Origin: Pinguiococcus pyrenoidosus
Lineage: Eukaryota > Sar > Pinguiophyceae > Pinguiochrysidales > Pinguiochrysidaceae
Length of the DNA: 64,000 nucleotides
Reading direction: 5' to 3'
NCBI GenBank assembly: GCA_019677205.1
Contig: JAAMXY010001303.1
Span: 2,143 to 66,142, forward strand
The notes beneath the pieces are model-generated. The model did no database searches, was not told the DNA's origin, and saw only the letters and a list, made by a program, of their open reading frames with translations. Each line of letters begins with the position of its first letter. Position 1 is the first letter of the stretch. Shown here piece by piece: positions 11,501 to 21,423 of the stretch. Made by a program: the position numbers and the translations under genes.

Positions 11501-11644
11501 TCACAGAGTGCTGGCAACACGGACTGGAAACAGCCGGTCGTGCCGGCAAAGCCAGATGCCGTGCCGGCGGCAAGAGTCGGAGCAGCGACCACCGACAGCT
11601 ACGATGACGACTTCGACATAGACGACATTGAAGAGCTGTCTTAG
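5579..11644 (+). CDS. CMGC protein kinase - Tudor-like - HECT ubiquitin ligase fusion
   Basis: One uninterrupted frame of 2,021 residues. Residues about 1-515 hold a basic N-terminus, a helical segment (130-230) and an acidic/basic low-complexity linker. A complete CMGC-type kinase follows (about 517-841): Gly-rich loop GEGAYGQV at 526-533, ATP-site Lys549, HRD Asp665, DFG Asp690, then GSRWYRSPELLL. A Tudor-like segment sits near 925-980 (ARVECLFEDDRFYMG, YYIEYDDGDVD). After another acidic linker and a helical region, the C-terminal HECT domain spans about 1340-1790. It has GEGLGPRKELF in the N-lobe and the catalytic Cys1755 in LPQAHTCDNVLEIP. An acidic tail ends in DDFDIDDIEEL. Expected activities are Ser/Thr phosphorylation and ubiquitin transfer in one chain. 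All key residues of both enzymes are intact and no frameshift is visible. It has no introns, unlike most large neighbours. Domain assignments rest on motifs; the N-terminal helical part is unrecognised. Confidence 0.93.
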   Translation: MASSSKSTGTRRTRDLKRPRVPGAVQRNRGVNAPADTKWQKRREEGWDNRHYVVEHTAVGVPPRHAKQREKAEAVPEKKRRPRRKVALVGPKVEPKRGDAGALMMQKLKMDAIRAISYRESLLLQLNALVLSWPRDSRKHLPEAARMLRNLSLELREAALRCVEKIVAWVLSVSPASRHPTPFYWNGQDYLLKMYGDLDFVPATLGRDAQRIGNFFRGNPLLLSETEIKAKGTRGALGRVHAASIVILDVVRRSTREHGGEAEAPSQEGEPSAIAEAEPEQEEGRIGASVEGGDAEEEDSTKKGKRQSKQKHKQKGKAGGKNRRRKQRKSLSEDGALLDSTQGVPSNAPQGQQQETMSEPVMSLPIERNAKTPVDEPAEVHFAFTGDGRFSPTPGKMRPLEPEAKTPESAEVEPLDEAVSDASTPRDVAAEAAGSAPPSTKTAGKALDETVDTLDDSGGYEEEFEDDDFEEEPNAEGNGKGAAPEEKRVDDEKEQDVDGQPPVAKQKPAAETDTSILNGYDIMELIGEGAYGQVYRARKIDTSEIVALKRFKPMEQGEDPETEAYILETMAREVTIAQVMSEAAKMHENVVRSVDSFLAVIDPQVGPLQHIAFEMMPYTMMKAIEAAEAQSGRPAGLGLEFVKPLFLQVLRAVAHLHTCRIVHRDMKPENILLSAPLQPGLPAPVLKICDFGTSRFFDADEKSVFGTNLTHYVGSRWYRSPELLLSGCEYGASVDVWSAGCLLAEISSGSAPFQGDTEDEILTDIVCFLGAPPTSVDRDLRRRGANRNFIRSAAGYSRRVQDVVPELNDDGRSLLFSLLEWDFQKRPSAAEALDHSYFRAADGKHVPDALQGGFSPGLGQLLQLKVGASWEDAFCVRANDDGTFDVRVKATAAAEAKVPILRLRAHPNPERAERSMEVAQELLEPGARVECLFEDDRFYMGVIVRRNAPRMPGGAFTYYIEYDDGDVDEAALASSIRLIRPALPAQHPGRQEAAPKPPEDELVADASDDVADQSEDNADESDVVENETKVLGDDSKAANEDSNALANDDDVAEESSTVGDQRQEDRSVDVTKMASWSHLPEKLRAPLQAFVVADVERPPSPEDASAVAAYLAATWDRANRRLPGELRSFTSAFFEDCAAEASQNLGMQTWQRCARWFGWVLDNACSGLINRMREWMLSQNLNEIALDELVKSMLDPDVSQSLKGGDDDGSSLAAAAAAQAVLISLSAALPVSRRSSWETSCACPSINAMLSLLSSLVLDSDPSMGAHNASLQQIASFLGLQGFEASPSILSPANKTLFVFLEAMSGGHRRCSLVTAREAAFSSLKTMLKEDGYFRGINAAKPASMRAKPVVVSPYFHSIFGKKRMDGVNVEEGEGLGPRKELFNLCAAQAIQQWTQVSLPYSLLASAENGSTRVGVAGLPRDLLDRHLRVGDQIELLDDDGEVVSGSRSTIARVDEDGALHISAMHRGLPSTKGGFGLRIFRPASPILESRGAGSGGYAWLRAPKDGERYDEDEMQSFCTFGVLLGLAMLNQCPIGLPVPAALFDLILGAIHSGRVPALSVEQLGRLDEGLLQKAKQALHRARTSEEFHDLVRSMGLSPTDVTRENYVEVAVNEYFTSAAFAAGIRATAAGFSQVVQVPALSSLHLSGEDLRQVLCAEGDPNEAGDGDFDWQEIFNVLVDPDVRKIGGFHRSILKAMNGLAPDAKRRLLFFVTGVQYLPSIGSEFISVECTTLLGIRNREEARQVLGTLPQAHTCDNVLEIPHYWNAMLKLHPKLSNEEVEDKVCEVLMKRLEVAGANADGYGLDDAYQEPEAPAIGLGGPRSPAQAKASENVAAKQADGVRRAADASATSAGDDIPELEEIPDLDDVPLVQTEADLAKLAPGPIAPESDPYESDEEADWLDKLRADVGERQNETTSAGTDKEDADENFEVETVLDNAVPANPMLDKAAVADPPGAEEAPTSSPKALENPTEPASQSAGNTDWKQPVVPAKPDAVPAARVGAATTDSYDDDFDIDDIEELS

Positions 11645-11910
11645 CTAGGAAAGCCCGCAAGCCTCGTCGAGCAGCCAAAACCAAAAGCAAGCGACTCTTC
11701 GCTATGACTAGGGTCCTCACGCTGCGAGTTACGCGTGTTCTTTCCCTGTGACAGCTCCAAGAGTCTTGTATCCTTGGAGCCCTTGCTAATCCAGTGCGAT
11801 CTGGCAGCCCTAGCCGACGGGTCTTTCCCCACACGATCACCTCGCGAGTCCGACTTCGTACAACGCTCACAGAATAGGGTCACGCAACTTATGCTCATAC
11901 ACCAACACTC

Positions 11911-13514
11911 TTACAGAGCCTTGAAGCGCTCGAAAGCGGCCTTCTCAAGCGCCTCCCTGGGAAAGGCCAGAGCAGGTTAGCCTCGCCTTGCAGGGGACGA
12001 CAGAAGCCCTGCAGCCCTTGCGCTCGTACCTATCATCGGGGTGTGCGATGGAGATCAGAAGCTTCGCCCTCTCGCGGGCGCTCTTGCCGTAGAGATCCTA
12101 GAGGAATCGAACGACTTGCAGATGAGCCAGAGAGCGCCCCCGGGTGCGTGGAGAGGAGAGTTTCTGAGTTGCTTACCACTGCGCCGTACTCGGTCACAAT
12201 GTGATGCACGTGAGCGCGCGTCGTGACCACGCCAGCACCGTCGTGGATGGTAGGCACAATCTTGGGATAGATTCCCTCCGAGCGGCTGGTGAAGGCAATG
12301 ATTGGCTTGCCTCCCTCACTGAGACTGGCGCCGCGAACGAAGTCCATCTGACCGCCGACGCCGGAGATGAACTTGGAGCCCACCGAGTCCGCGACGACCT
12401 GTCCCGTGAGATCCACCTCGACGGCCGAGTTGATCGCGGTGACCTTCGGGTTCTGGCGGATCACTGCAGTGTCGTTGACGTGAGAGACGTCCAAGTAAAG
12501 CACGTCGGGGTTGTCGTCCACGAAGTCCATGAGGTCCCGCGACCCGACGGAAAAGGAGGTGACGATCTTGCCGGAGTAGTTCTTCTTGAACTTGTTCGTG
12601 ACAATTCCGTCCTTCACGAGGCCCAGGAGGCCGTCGCTGAACATCTCCGTGTGCACGCCGAGGTCCTTATGGTCCTTCAAGGCAAGCAGTGCCGCATCAG
12701 GAATGACGCCGATCCCCGCTTGGATCGTGGCGCCATCCTCCACAAGCGCCGCGATGTTGGCGCCAATCTTGTGGTGAATGTCCAGGATCTCGGGGGCAGA
12801 GTCATGGTGGACCGGGTCGTTCACTTCCACGGCCGCTTCGATGAAGCTCACGTGGATGAGGGAGTCGCCGTGGGTCCGCGGCACGTTCGGGTTGACTTGC
12901 GCGATGATGGTACTGGCCTTCTCGCAGGCCGCCACTGCCACGTCCACGCTGGTGCCCAGGCTGCAGTAGCCGTGCTTATCGGGAGGGCTGACCTGGATCA
13001 TGGCCACGTCCACGGGGATGATATCCTTGCGGAAAAACGACGGGATCTCGGACAAGAAGCACGGCGTCGCGTCCGCGCGCCCGGCCGCCACCGCTTCGCG
13101 AACGTTGGCGCCCATGAAGAGGGCGTTGGCTCGGAAGCTGACTTCCGCCTCGGGGGCGACGAGCGGATTCTCGCCCTCGGTGTGGATACTGACGACCTTC
13201 ACGTCCGTCAGCGAGGGATGCGCCCGGCCCGCCAGCGCTTTGACCAGATGGGTCGGGGTCATGGCGGCGCCGTGAACGAAGACCGAGTCGCCGCTCTTGA
13301 CCACCTCGACGGCCTCATCGGCCGACATGTACTTCAGTTCTTTGGAGCCGTAGGCGGAGAGCGCATAGTGCCTGCGCAGCGGCCAAATTCGACGGCGGGT
13401 TGGAGAGGAAGCCACACTTGAATGCCTCCGGCGGGCAGATTCCAAGTCGACTCTCGCGCACCTTTTGCACACGTGATGCAGACGACGCCTCAAAGCGCCA
13501 CGAAAGGCCAACAT
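11911..13514 (-). CDS. Acetyl-CoA hydrolase / CoA-transferase, probably mitochondrial
   Basis: Exons 13514-12177, 12097-12030 and 11956-11911 give 483 residues. The two introns are 79 and 73 nt and sit near the C-terminus. Residues 1-50 are Arg/Ser-rich with few acidic residues, a likely mitochondrial presequence. The rest is the acetyl-CoA hydrolase/transferase family (succinate or 4-hydroxybutyrate CoA-transferase-like). It includes LGVHTEMFSDG, whose Glu290 is the probable catalytic residue that forms the CoA thioester, and glycine-rich loops such as SGVGGQMDF. Splicing restores the family C-terminus (TEYGAVDLYGKSARERA, then a helical end). In protists such enzymes make acetate from acetyl-CoA, often coupled to succinyl-CoA formation. 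Hydrolase and transferase activity cannot be separated by sequence here. Confidence 0.92.
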
Positions 13515-14864
13515 CCTGACCGATAGCGCAGAGACTCACAAAATCTGTGGCGCGGCTGCCCAGCAGAATCGGATTCCGCCGGAGCCAAAATGCTTCAAGC
13601 GTGTTGATCCAATAGCATAGCGTCACAGAGCACTGAAGTAGCGTGCAACTAAAATCTGGATTCTCGTTTTCGTTGGATCTCGGCAATTCGGATCTTTGCG
13701 TTATTCCCGGAGGCCTGAAAAGGCGCCAGCGGCAAAAAAAACGACCGATCGCTTGAACCGATGCATAGACGGCGCGAAATGCATGCATGATGTCGGTGAG
13801 CCTTTACTTCGGAATTGTTTGCTTGCCGAGATAGCTCGTTATCAGTGCGTGGGAAGTGGCCGAGGAAGCCTAGCAAGGCAAAAGTGCGTGAACAAGCAAG
13901 TGGAGCAAGCAAGTGCGTGTGCCGTGCGTAGCGCGCCAGAGAAGCAGCCAAGGCAGAGAAGCAGCCAAGAGAAGCAAGCAAGAAGGCAAAGAGGACGAAG
14001 ACGTGCATGCGCCGGTGAGGTGAGGCAGAAGTGCAGAAGTGCAGAAGTGAAGAACTTGGGAGAGCGCGCGTTGGAGTTCACGCAAATGCGGGATCGAGCC
14101 ATGCTCCAATGCTTTCTCCGATTTTTGCCGACTGCGTGAGCCGACCAATGTGGCGTTGCCTTGATGATCGCAGAATTAAAGCATTGCCCAATCTGCATCA
14201 GTCAAAGAATCCATTGGACCAGTAATTGGATACGGATTTGCAACGCCCTTTTGATTCCGCCGACTTTCGGTTTTCCTTCGGGGACTCAGAGCGCCAATGA
14301 GAGCAAGCCTTGGCATTTGACGAAACTCCGGCAGCTTATCCACCGCATACAACTCATGAAAGCCGCGACGACAGTTCAAGATTGCGTGTACTACGTTTCA
14401 CGTACTACAGCAAGCGGAAAGACGCAAAATCTGCCCGCAATCTCTGACCAGTTCGTCGCGCCTCTCCGCCTCTCCGCGCTGTGCGGCCTGCTGAAGCGCC
14501 ACCAACGCATCCAAAGTCTGTTTCTTCATCAGTGGAAAGCCCTGGATCAGCTGAGCAGCACAAAGCGTCTCGTTCCTGCGGTTTGTGAGGCCAACAAGGC
14601 GACCGCGTCCCGCGCGTGTCAGCGAGTGTTTGCGGCGCCGCAAGGCTTCGTTTCCTTGGGGCGAGAGGGCAAGCATGTCCAGCCGGGGAGCTCCTGGGAT
14701 CAAAACGGTGCGTAAGAGTGGAGCGCCACGCGCAACCCTTTGCGCAGTTGATTGCGAAGCATTCAGGCCGGACATGCGAGCAGGAAAACGATCTTCGACA
14801 CGGCTGCTTGGGCCAGGAGCTCTGGTCTGACAGCTTCCATCGCTTCCTCTCTATCCACCTGCAG
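13515..14864. other. Long divergent intergenic region, no gene recognised
   Basis: This 1,350-bp gap lies between the CoA-transferase (-) and Ca2+-ATPase (+) starts. Around 13870-14050 it has imperfect short direct repeats rich in caagcaag, agaagcagccaag and agtgcagaagtgcag. Frames crossing it are basic and low-complexity and look non-coding. Confidence 0.6.
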
Positions 14865-17800
14865 ATGAGCTCTCGGGTGTCTACCGTTCCGATGGAAGCG
14901 AGCTCGAAATTCGGGATCACGCGAGAGGAACTTTCAGATCCGCCGCCTGGCGCCAAGTTCCACCCGGTTTTTGACTTCCGAAACCAGAAAGAGTGGAAAT
15001 CGGAGGCGTGGGACAAGTACGGGGGGATACAGGGCATCTTAAAAGCGATCCAGACGGATGCAGCCAATGGTCTAGATGATGGCCCGGGGAACGACTTCGA
15101 CGAACGAGTCCAAGTCTTCGGCGACAACCACCGCATCGCAAGTCCGCCGCTCGGGTATTTTGAGCTCATCTGGGAGGGCCTGAAGGACCCGACGCTTCGC
15201 ATCCTTATCGCGGCGGCTGCCGTGAGCATCGCCCTTGGAGTTGCGTTTGAAGGAGCCAATGGTTGGCATGAAGGCGTTGCGATCATGTTTGCGGTCGCTC
15301 TCGTGGTGAACGTCGGAGCCTACAACGACCTTCAGAAGGACAAGAAGTTTCGAGAGCTGGAGAAGGCGAACGCGGCTCGCAAGGTGCTCGTCGTGCGTGG
15401 AAGTGTCTCCAGAGAGGTGGTGATCGATGAGCTGCTCGTCGGTGACGTCGTCAAGATGACGGACGGCGACATCGTGCCCGCCGACGGCCTCCTCCTTGCG
15501 GGCAACAATGTCCTCATGGACGAGTCCGCCATCACTGGCGAGTCCGACCAGCTCAAGAAGACCCCCGAGAAGAACCCCTTCCTCATCTCCGGGACGAGCG
15601 TGAGTTCCGGGGAGCTCACCATGGTGGTGGTTGGGGTGGGCACTGGTTCCGAGCAGGGCCGCATGTTCGACAAGATCCGCGAGGCCCAGGAGATCGAGAA
15701 GAAGAAGCCGACGCCACTGCAGCGCAAACTGCATCGCCTGGCAGAGCTGATCAGCTACCTTGGCGGAGCCATTGGCATCCTGGTCTTCTTCGTGATGCTG
15801 ATCACGCACTTGGTGGAGTGGTCGGAAGGGCGAGGCACAGTCAACGACGACGGCGAGAGGACGTGGGCATCCTCCAACTACGTCGACATTCTTGGCTTCT
15901 TCATCGTCGCCATCACGGTCTTGGTTGTGGCCATCCCCGAGGGCCTCCCCCTGGCCGTCACCATCAGCCTTGCGTACAGCGTGAAGAAGATGCAGAAGGA
16001 GAACATTCTCGTCCGAACCCTTGACGCGTGCGAGATCATGGGGAACGCCACGGCCATCTGCACGGACAAGACCGGGACCCTGACGCTGAATCTCATGAAA
16101 GTCATGCAGATGTGGTCGGAGGTCGACGCGGAAGATGCCGCGGACGGCTTCCACATGGAGCAGAACAACCAGGGCAAGCGGGAAGAGATCGAGAAGTTCT
16201 ACCAGAAGACCGCCAGCGCTCTGGGCAACAAGATGCTCATGCTCTGCGTCCAGAACTCCATCCTCAACTCCACTGCCGAGATCGTACCTCTTGAAGATGC
16301 CACTACGCTGGAGGTGGTGATTGATCCGGCCACAGGGAAGCCCATGACGAAGGTTAGCGGGAACAAGACAGAAGGCGCGCTGCTGTACTGGGCCATCGGG
16401 CACAGCAAGCAGGACGACGTGATTTCTGAGACCCGGAGAAGCGCCGAGGTACGTGCTGACGGAGCGCCGGCAATCTACCGAGGCGTGAAGGTTTCCCAAC
16501 GTCGGCTTCGTGTTTCTGAATCCTGCTAGGAGCGAGGAAGCGTTGTGCAGAAGTATCCGTTCAGCTCCAAGCGAAAGCGGATGTCCACGCTGGTGCAAAG
16601 TCCGGAAGGCAATCGATACATTCTCCACGTCAAGGGAGCAGCGGAGATGGTGTTGCGGCTTTGTACACACATCATCGATGCCCACCAGAACCGAGTGCCC
16701 CTCACCGGCGACTTCACTCTCATGTCGGATGGACGCGTGGAGGGCAGCGGCAGAAAAGCGCAGATCGTCCAGGGCGTCATCAATGCCATGGCGAAGAAGG
16801 CCCTCCGCTGCATCGCCCTAGCGTATCGTGAGTTCGGCCCCGAGGTTCTCGAGATGCAGGACGAGATGATCGAGTACCCATCGGAGGCTAGCCGGGGCAC
16901 GGGCCTCTGTCCGGTCGTGGAGGACGATCTGACTCTGATCGGGATCGTTGGCATCATGGATCCCGTACGGCCGGAGGTGCCCGAGGCTGTTGGCAAGTGC
17001 CAGTCTGCCGGAGTGAAGGTGGGAACGATCTGGAAGGGAAGCAGCTCCTCGTCGCGCCTAATGAGAACTCTCGGAATGTTTTTTTTTTCCAAGGTCCGGA
17101 TGGTCACGGGCGACAACACAGTCACGGCGAGGGCCATTGCGGAGATTTGCCACATCCTGACGCCGGAAACCGGAGGTACCTCGATTGAGGGCCCGGAGTT
17201 CCACCGGAGGGTGCATCCGAAGAGCCCGTACCGCGAACCCGACTTTCAAGAGAAGGAGATGCCCAAGCTGCAGGTACCCTCGCGAGCACTGGGATTTGAG
17301 AGGAGAGCATATTCCAGAATTCTGAAGCTTTCCATGTGCGCACAGGTCATGGCCCGCTCTGCACCACTGGATAAGCTGCTCATGGTGGAGGGTTTGCGGC
17401 AGGCCGGTGAGGTGGTTGCTGTCACCGGCGACGGCTCCAACGATGCCCCTGCGTTGTCCAAAGCAAACATCGGCTTCGCGATGGGCATCGCAGGGACGGA
17501 AGTGGCGAAGAAGGCCGCAAAGATCGTCCTGCTGGACGACAACTTTGCGTCGATCGTGAACGCCGTGAAGTGGGGCCGCAACGTGTACGACAGCATTCGC
17601 AAGTTCTTGCAATTCCAGCTCACGGTGAACCTCACGGCCCTGATGGTAGCGTTTGTCGGAGCAGTAAGCCTCAAGGAGAGCCCTCTGACGGCGACGCAGC
17701 TTCTGTGGGTCAACTTGATCATGGACTCCTTCGCGAGTCTTGCGCTAGCAACTGAACCGCCCACGGATGATCTCCTCAAGCGGAAGCCATACAGCCAATC

Positions 17801-18488
17801 GGAAAGCCTCATCAGTCCCTTCATGGTCCGCAACATCCTTGGTAAGTGGCCGCGCAGCTAAGGTTGCTTGCCAGATTCACGCGATGCTCACACGCGATTC
17901 TTGCCATTCTGCGTATGTGCAGCCCAATTCTTCTATCAGTCCATCGTACTGGTCACGCTGATCTTTGAAGGAGACCAGATCTTCGAGATTCCGACTGGGC
18001 GGCAGCTTGGGCATGCCGCTGATCCCACGCAGCACTACACGATCGTTTTCCATGCCTTCGTCGTGATGCAGCTCTTCAACGAAGTGAGCTCTCGGAAGTG
18101 CAACGGCGAGATAAACATCCTGGAAGGCATCGAGAGAAACTGGCTCTTCTCCTCGATTCTCGTCGGCACGCTGGTGATCCAGTACATCCTTGTGCAGTTT
18201 GCTGGAGACTTCGCTCAGGTCACTCCTCTGACCATCGCACAGCACGGGGCGTGTATTCTGCTGGGCCTGGGCGGGATTGGGGTGGCTCTTCTAGTTCACC
18301 TGATCCCCGTGGACTGGATGCCCAAGATGCCAGAGTCGAGACCTGAAGAATTCGAGCAGGAGGAATCCGAGAAGGATGCAGACGTGGGAGACGAAAAATC
18401 TGAAGATAGGTCAATTACCTCCCCACACGAACCGATGCTGCCAAATGGAGTAGCCACAGTGGCACTGGAAGAAAAGGAGCACGTCTAG
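14865..18488 (+). CDS. P-type Ca2+-ATPase, plasma-membrane (PMCA, type IIB) class
   Basis: Exons 14865-16448, 16530-17018, 17094-17273, 17346-17841 and 17923-18488 join in phase to 1,104 residues, the usual PMCA length. It pumps Ca2+ out of the cytosol using ATP. Visible signatures are the actuator loop MDESAITGES, the Ca2+-site helix VVAIPEGLPLAVTISLAYSVKKM, the phosphorylated Asp401 in ICTDKTGTLT, the nucleotide-domain KGAAE, and the hinge VTGDGSNDAPAL. These match the IIB rather than the SERCA subclass. The C-terminal tail is acidic with no obvious calmodulin helix; the N-terminal tail could be the autoinhibitory part, as in plant ACAs, but this is inference. The start at 14865 (MSSRVS) was chosen because upstream sequence in the same frame is low quality. 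One intron carries a run of nine T just before its 3' splice site. Confidence 0.95.
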
Positions 18489-18747
18489 AAATGGCAAGTT
18501 GGCCATGGCTTGCTAGCATACTGCCTACGAACACTGCATACTTTTGATGCTGTCTAATTGCATGCGCTCCGAGCCAAGCTGATGGCGGAGGGAAATGCAA
18601 AGTCTCTCTATTTTCTCAACTTCCATCGCTCCTGGGACGACGTGCCTCGCTGCACTCAATGTAAGGAAGAGCCAAAAGCCAATCAACAGCAGACAAAGCC
18701 CCCTGCGGCACGAAGCTCGACGCTGCGGAGACCTTGTACGAAATCTG

Positions 18748-20949
18748 CTACGTAAGCCACGAGACAGTGGTCAACCTCAGGCGATCCGCTCCGGATCGCT
18801 GCCGGATTGCGACGACGAGATCTGGGTACGACATGATCTTCTCTCTCGCCTCTTCACTGTACTCGAGCTTCGCGCAGACGTCTCCAAGCACATGCGTCAG
18901 CGTCACGGGCACTCCGTTCAGCTCGACCTACGTACGTGTTCCGAACAAGTGTGTAAGGATTCTGCTCGCTCGCTTGAGAACAACGCTGCGACGTACCTCT
19001 GCCTTGTCCATGAATTCTTTGGCCTTGCAGAGCACCACCACCGGGGTGCCAAACTTTGCTATCGGTTCATCTAGATAGGCTTTCACCACGGGGTCCGCGT
19101 CATCCATGCGGAAATCCTCGACGAAGCCTTCCTTCTCGAGGCGCGTCATCGGCGGCAGCTTCAGGACCAGCCACTGCGCTCCTATTGGAACATAGCCCTG
19201 CGGGTTCTTTGTTACCGCGAGCCGATGCTATTGCGCATTCTGCGTGGTCTGCGCATCTTCTACACGTCCAAAGTGGCTCTTACCGGGTTGTCAAGATGGT
19301 GAGTGCAGCTTGCCTCCGGCGGGTATGAGGCATAGTGTCCACTGGACGTGTCATATGGCACCACGTCAAAGCCGCATCTTGCCGAGTCGCTGTCCTTCTC
19401 CACCATGTTCCCGGCGTACTTCATGGCTTGCTCCGGCAATTCGCTCGCACCAAGCGCCAAGCTGCCGATGTCCCACCGCTCGGACGGCAACGCGTGTGGG
19501 GCTTGGCAACCTCGGCCTTGAATCGGGTAGTTGCACCATGGCAGATCGATGCACCCACCATCGGGCAGGGGTATCCTCGAGGCCTTTTCAAGAGCTGCCT
19601 CGTCGCTCTTGCCAGCTGGGATGTACGTAAGGTCTTCTTCCTCCAGCTCCTCGTCACCATTCTGGATCACCCAGTTGTTGTACTCATCGAGTGCATCTTC
19701 CAAGACATCTAGAAGTAACTTGCCTACAGCACCGCGCAGTGGGGTTAAGGGAGGCGAAGGGGGGTAGGCATTGCGAGATCTCGGCTCGGCGGCGCAGCAA
19801 AATGCCGCACAGCTTGATGCTGCCACTTACCCAAAATGAGGCCGTAGAGGCGATGCTCCTTGAAGCCCGGATGCCACTTTGCTGCTCCGCTTTTCTTCCC
19901 CATTTCGCCACAGGAGACCGCTACGGATTGATTGTAGCGCTCACTTCCGGGCACGGTGTCCTGATGCTTCGGATACTCCTGCAGAACGGCATCTCGGGGT
20001 TGGTCTCGCCTGGCTTCCCAGCACGGCGGCCGGCGATGCGCGAGCGACTGAAGTACACACCTGCAGGCCCAGTAGCCAGAAGGGAATGTCCTCCGGGGCC
20101 AGCGAGGGGTCTGGGAGGCGACCCTCCGGAGCCAGCTCGTAGATTCTCTGGCAGGCGTAGCCACCTACGCCAAAGCCCGCGTTGTTCAGGACCTTCATGT
20201 GATCCAGGAAGCCTCTCCTCTCGTTCTTGAGATTGTAAGACATCAAGACAACGGGTTGCTTCGGCAGCAGGAGGGCCTGGGAGGTACGCAGCATTCAGCC
20301 TTCCCCGGCAGAGGATCAGATGCCGAGCAGATGGCCTCACCTGCCGGACGTAGAGATCCCGCGTCTCTTCCGTGTGATCCGTCATGCCGAAGTCCCAGAA
20401 CAGCACGTCGGCGTCCGGGCCATAGGTGTTGGCCATGTTCACGCAGCTGGGACAGCCGCCCTGGGCGCCCATGCCATGGTCTCTCAAGACCAGCTCCACG
20501 CCCATCTCTCCGAAGATCGGGCACAAGAAGTCGGCCAGGCGATGACCGTAGCTTTCTTCCCAGAAGTTGCCGTGGCCCACGCAGGCCGAGTGCCCGCCCA
20601 CGCTGATGACGAAGCGCTCTTGCTTGGCCATGGCGCGCATCATGCGGCGCTTCAGCCGCTGCGCAGCCGTGGGCGTCAGCCACGCTTGCACGTCTTCTCT
20701 GTCGTCTCCGCCCCACCGCTTGAGCGTCACGTCGAACAGCCTGTCATACCACTCTCCGTAGTCCTCCTTGATTCTCGCGTGCGCAGCCTCGACGGCCTTC
20801 AGAGCGCGGTCCAAGCGATGCGTGAGCTGCGCCGCAAGCCAGTCATTCGTGTATGGATCCACGTGACAGACGGCCTCGTCCTGCACGCCGCGCGCGCCAG
20901 CGACGAAGCTCAGAAGCGCCACGGCGGTGCCCAGGCACCGAATAAGCAT
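18748..20949 (-). CDS. Secreted SGNH-hydrolase-like protein with a C-terminal extension
   Basis: Six exons (20949-20341, 20276-20061, 19978-19831, 19723-19284, 19197-18997, 18927-18748) join in phase through five GT-AG introns to 597 residues. The start gives a clear signal peptide (MLIRCLGTAVALLSFVAGARG). Residues about 100-330 resemble SGNH/GDSL-type esterases: FVISVGGHSACVGHGNFWEESYG could carry the nucleophile Ser, LFWDFGMTDH lies mid-domain, and AAKWHPGFKEHRLYG supplies a candidate catalytic His. The second half contains CIDLPWCNY-type Cys-rich sequence and a domain around YVPIGAQWLVLKLPP that I do not recognise. It is probably an extracellular or luminal esterase or carbohydrate-modifying protein. 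Family membership is a motif-level inference; the splice model is strong because every phase fits. Confidence 0.75.
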
Positions 20950-21423
20950 GACTACGAGCTGCGCGGCGCGCTTTGGGCGCGAAAAGCGCAGAAAAGGCCG
21001 GAGAATCGTTGGGCGCCAAAGCGCGAAAGACTTCTGTTTTCGCCGCCAAACAGGTGTCTGTCTGTCCCGACCGCGTGGGAACCAAGGTGGGATCTTGGTT
21101 TCGAGCGATCCGCGGGGATTGATCAACTCTTCCAATCGATCAATGGATCGACCAATGGTGTTGCGTTCAGAGGCAACGGTTGTTTCCGCTGGATGGCGAA
21201 TTCGCAAGAGTCTGGGTCTCCTGGACTGTGCTATGATCCCACAAGAATCATTTCCAACCACAATGAATACTGATCGCGATGGGGGACGCCGTTTGAATGT
21301 GTTGGCGCGAAAATCCTCCCGCCGTATGAGTGGATAGGACGTTGGTCGCTCGGCGCGTCCTTACTCGCACCTTTTCTTCCCGTTTTCCGCTGCACGTCAG
21401 CAAAGCGCTCCAAGCGGTGAAGC
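20950..21423. promoter_or_regulatory. Divergent SGNH / CDK promoter with E2F-like sites
   Basis: This 474-bp head-to-head gap carries several TTTSSCGC-type (E2F/DP consensus) matches: tttgggcgcgaaaa at 20972-20985, gcgccaaagcgcgaaa at 21013-21028, and ttttcgccgccaaa at 21037-21050. Their position upstream of a cell-cycle kinase makes regulation by E2F plausible. The link is inferred from sequence only. Confidence 0.5.

Noticed and set aside
12090-12120. tRNA-like TTCGATTCC box
   Set aside because: The flanking bases cannot form the T stem, and it lies within an intron of the CoA-transferase gene.
12201-13421. 406-codon plus-strand frame opposite the CoA-transferase
   Set aside because: It is antisense to a well-conserved enzyme, His/Val/Arg-rich, and explained by the GC-rich codon bias of the real gene.
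13696-14139. 147-codon basic frame
   Set aside because: It is composed of short direct repeats; biased composition and no homology signal.
15072-16685. 537-codon minus-strand frame opposite the Ca2+-ATPase
   Set aside because: It is a mirror of the ATPase coding strand with no domain; the ATPase motifs and splice phases are certain.
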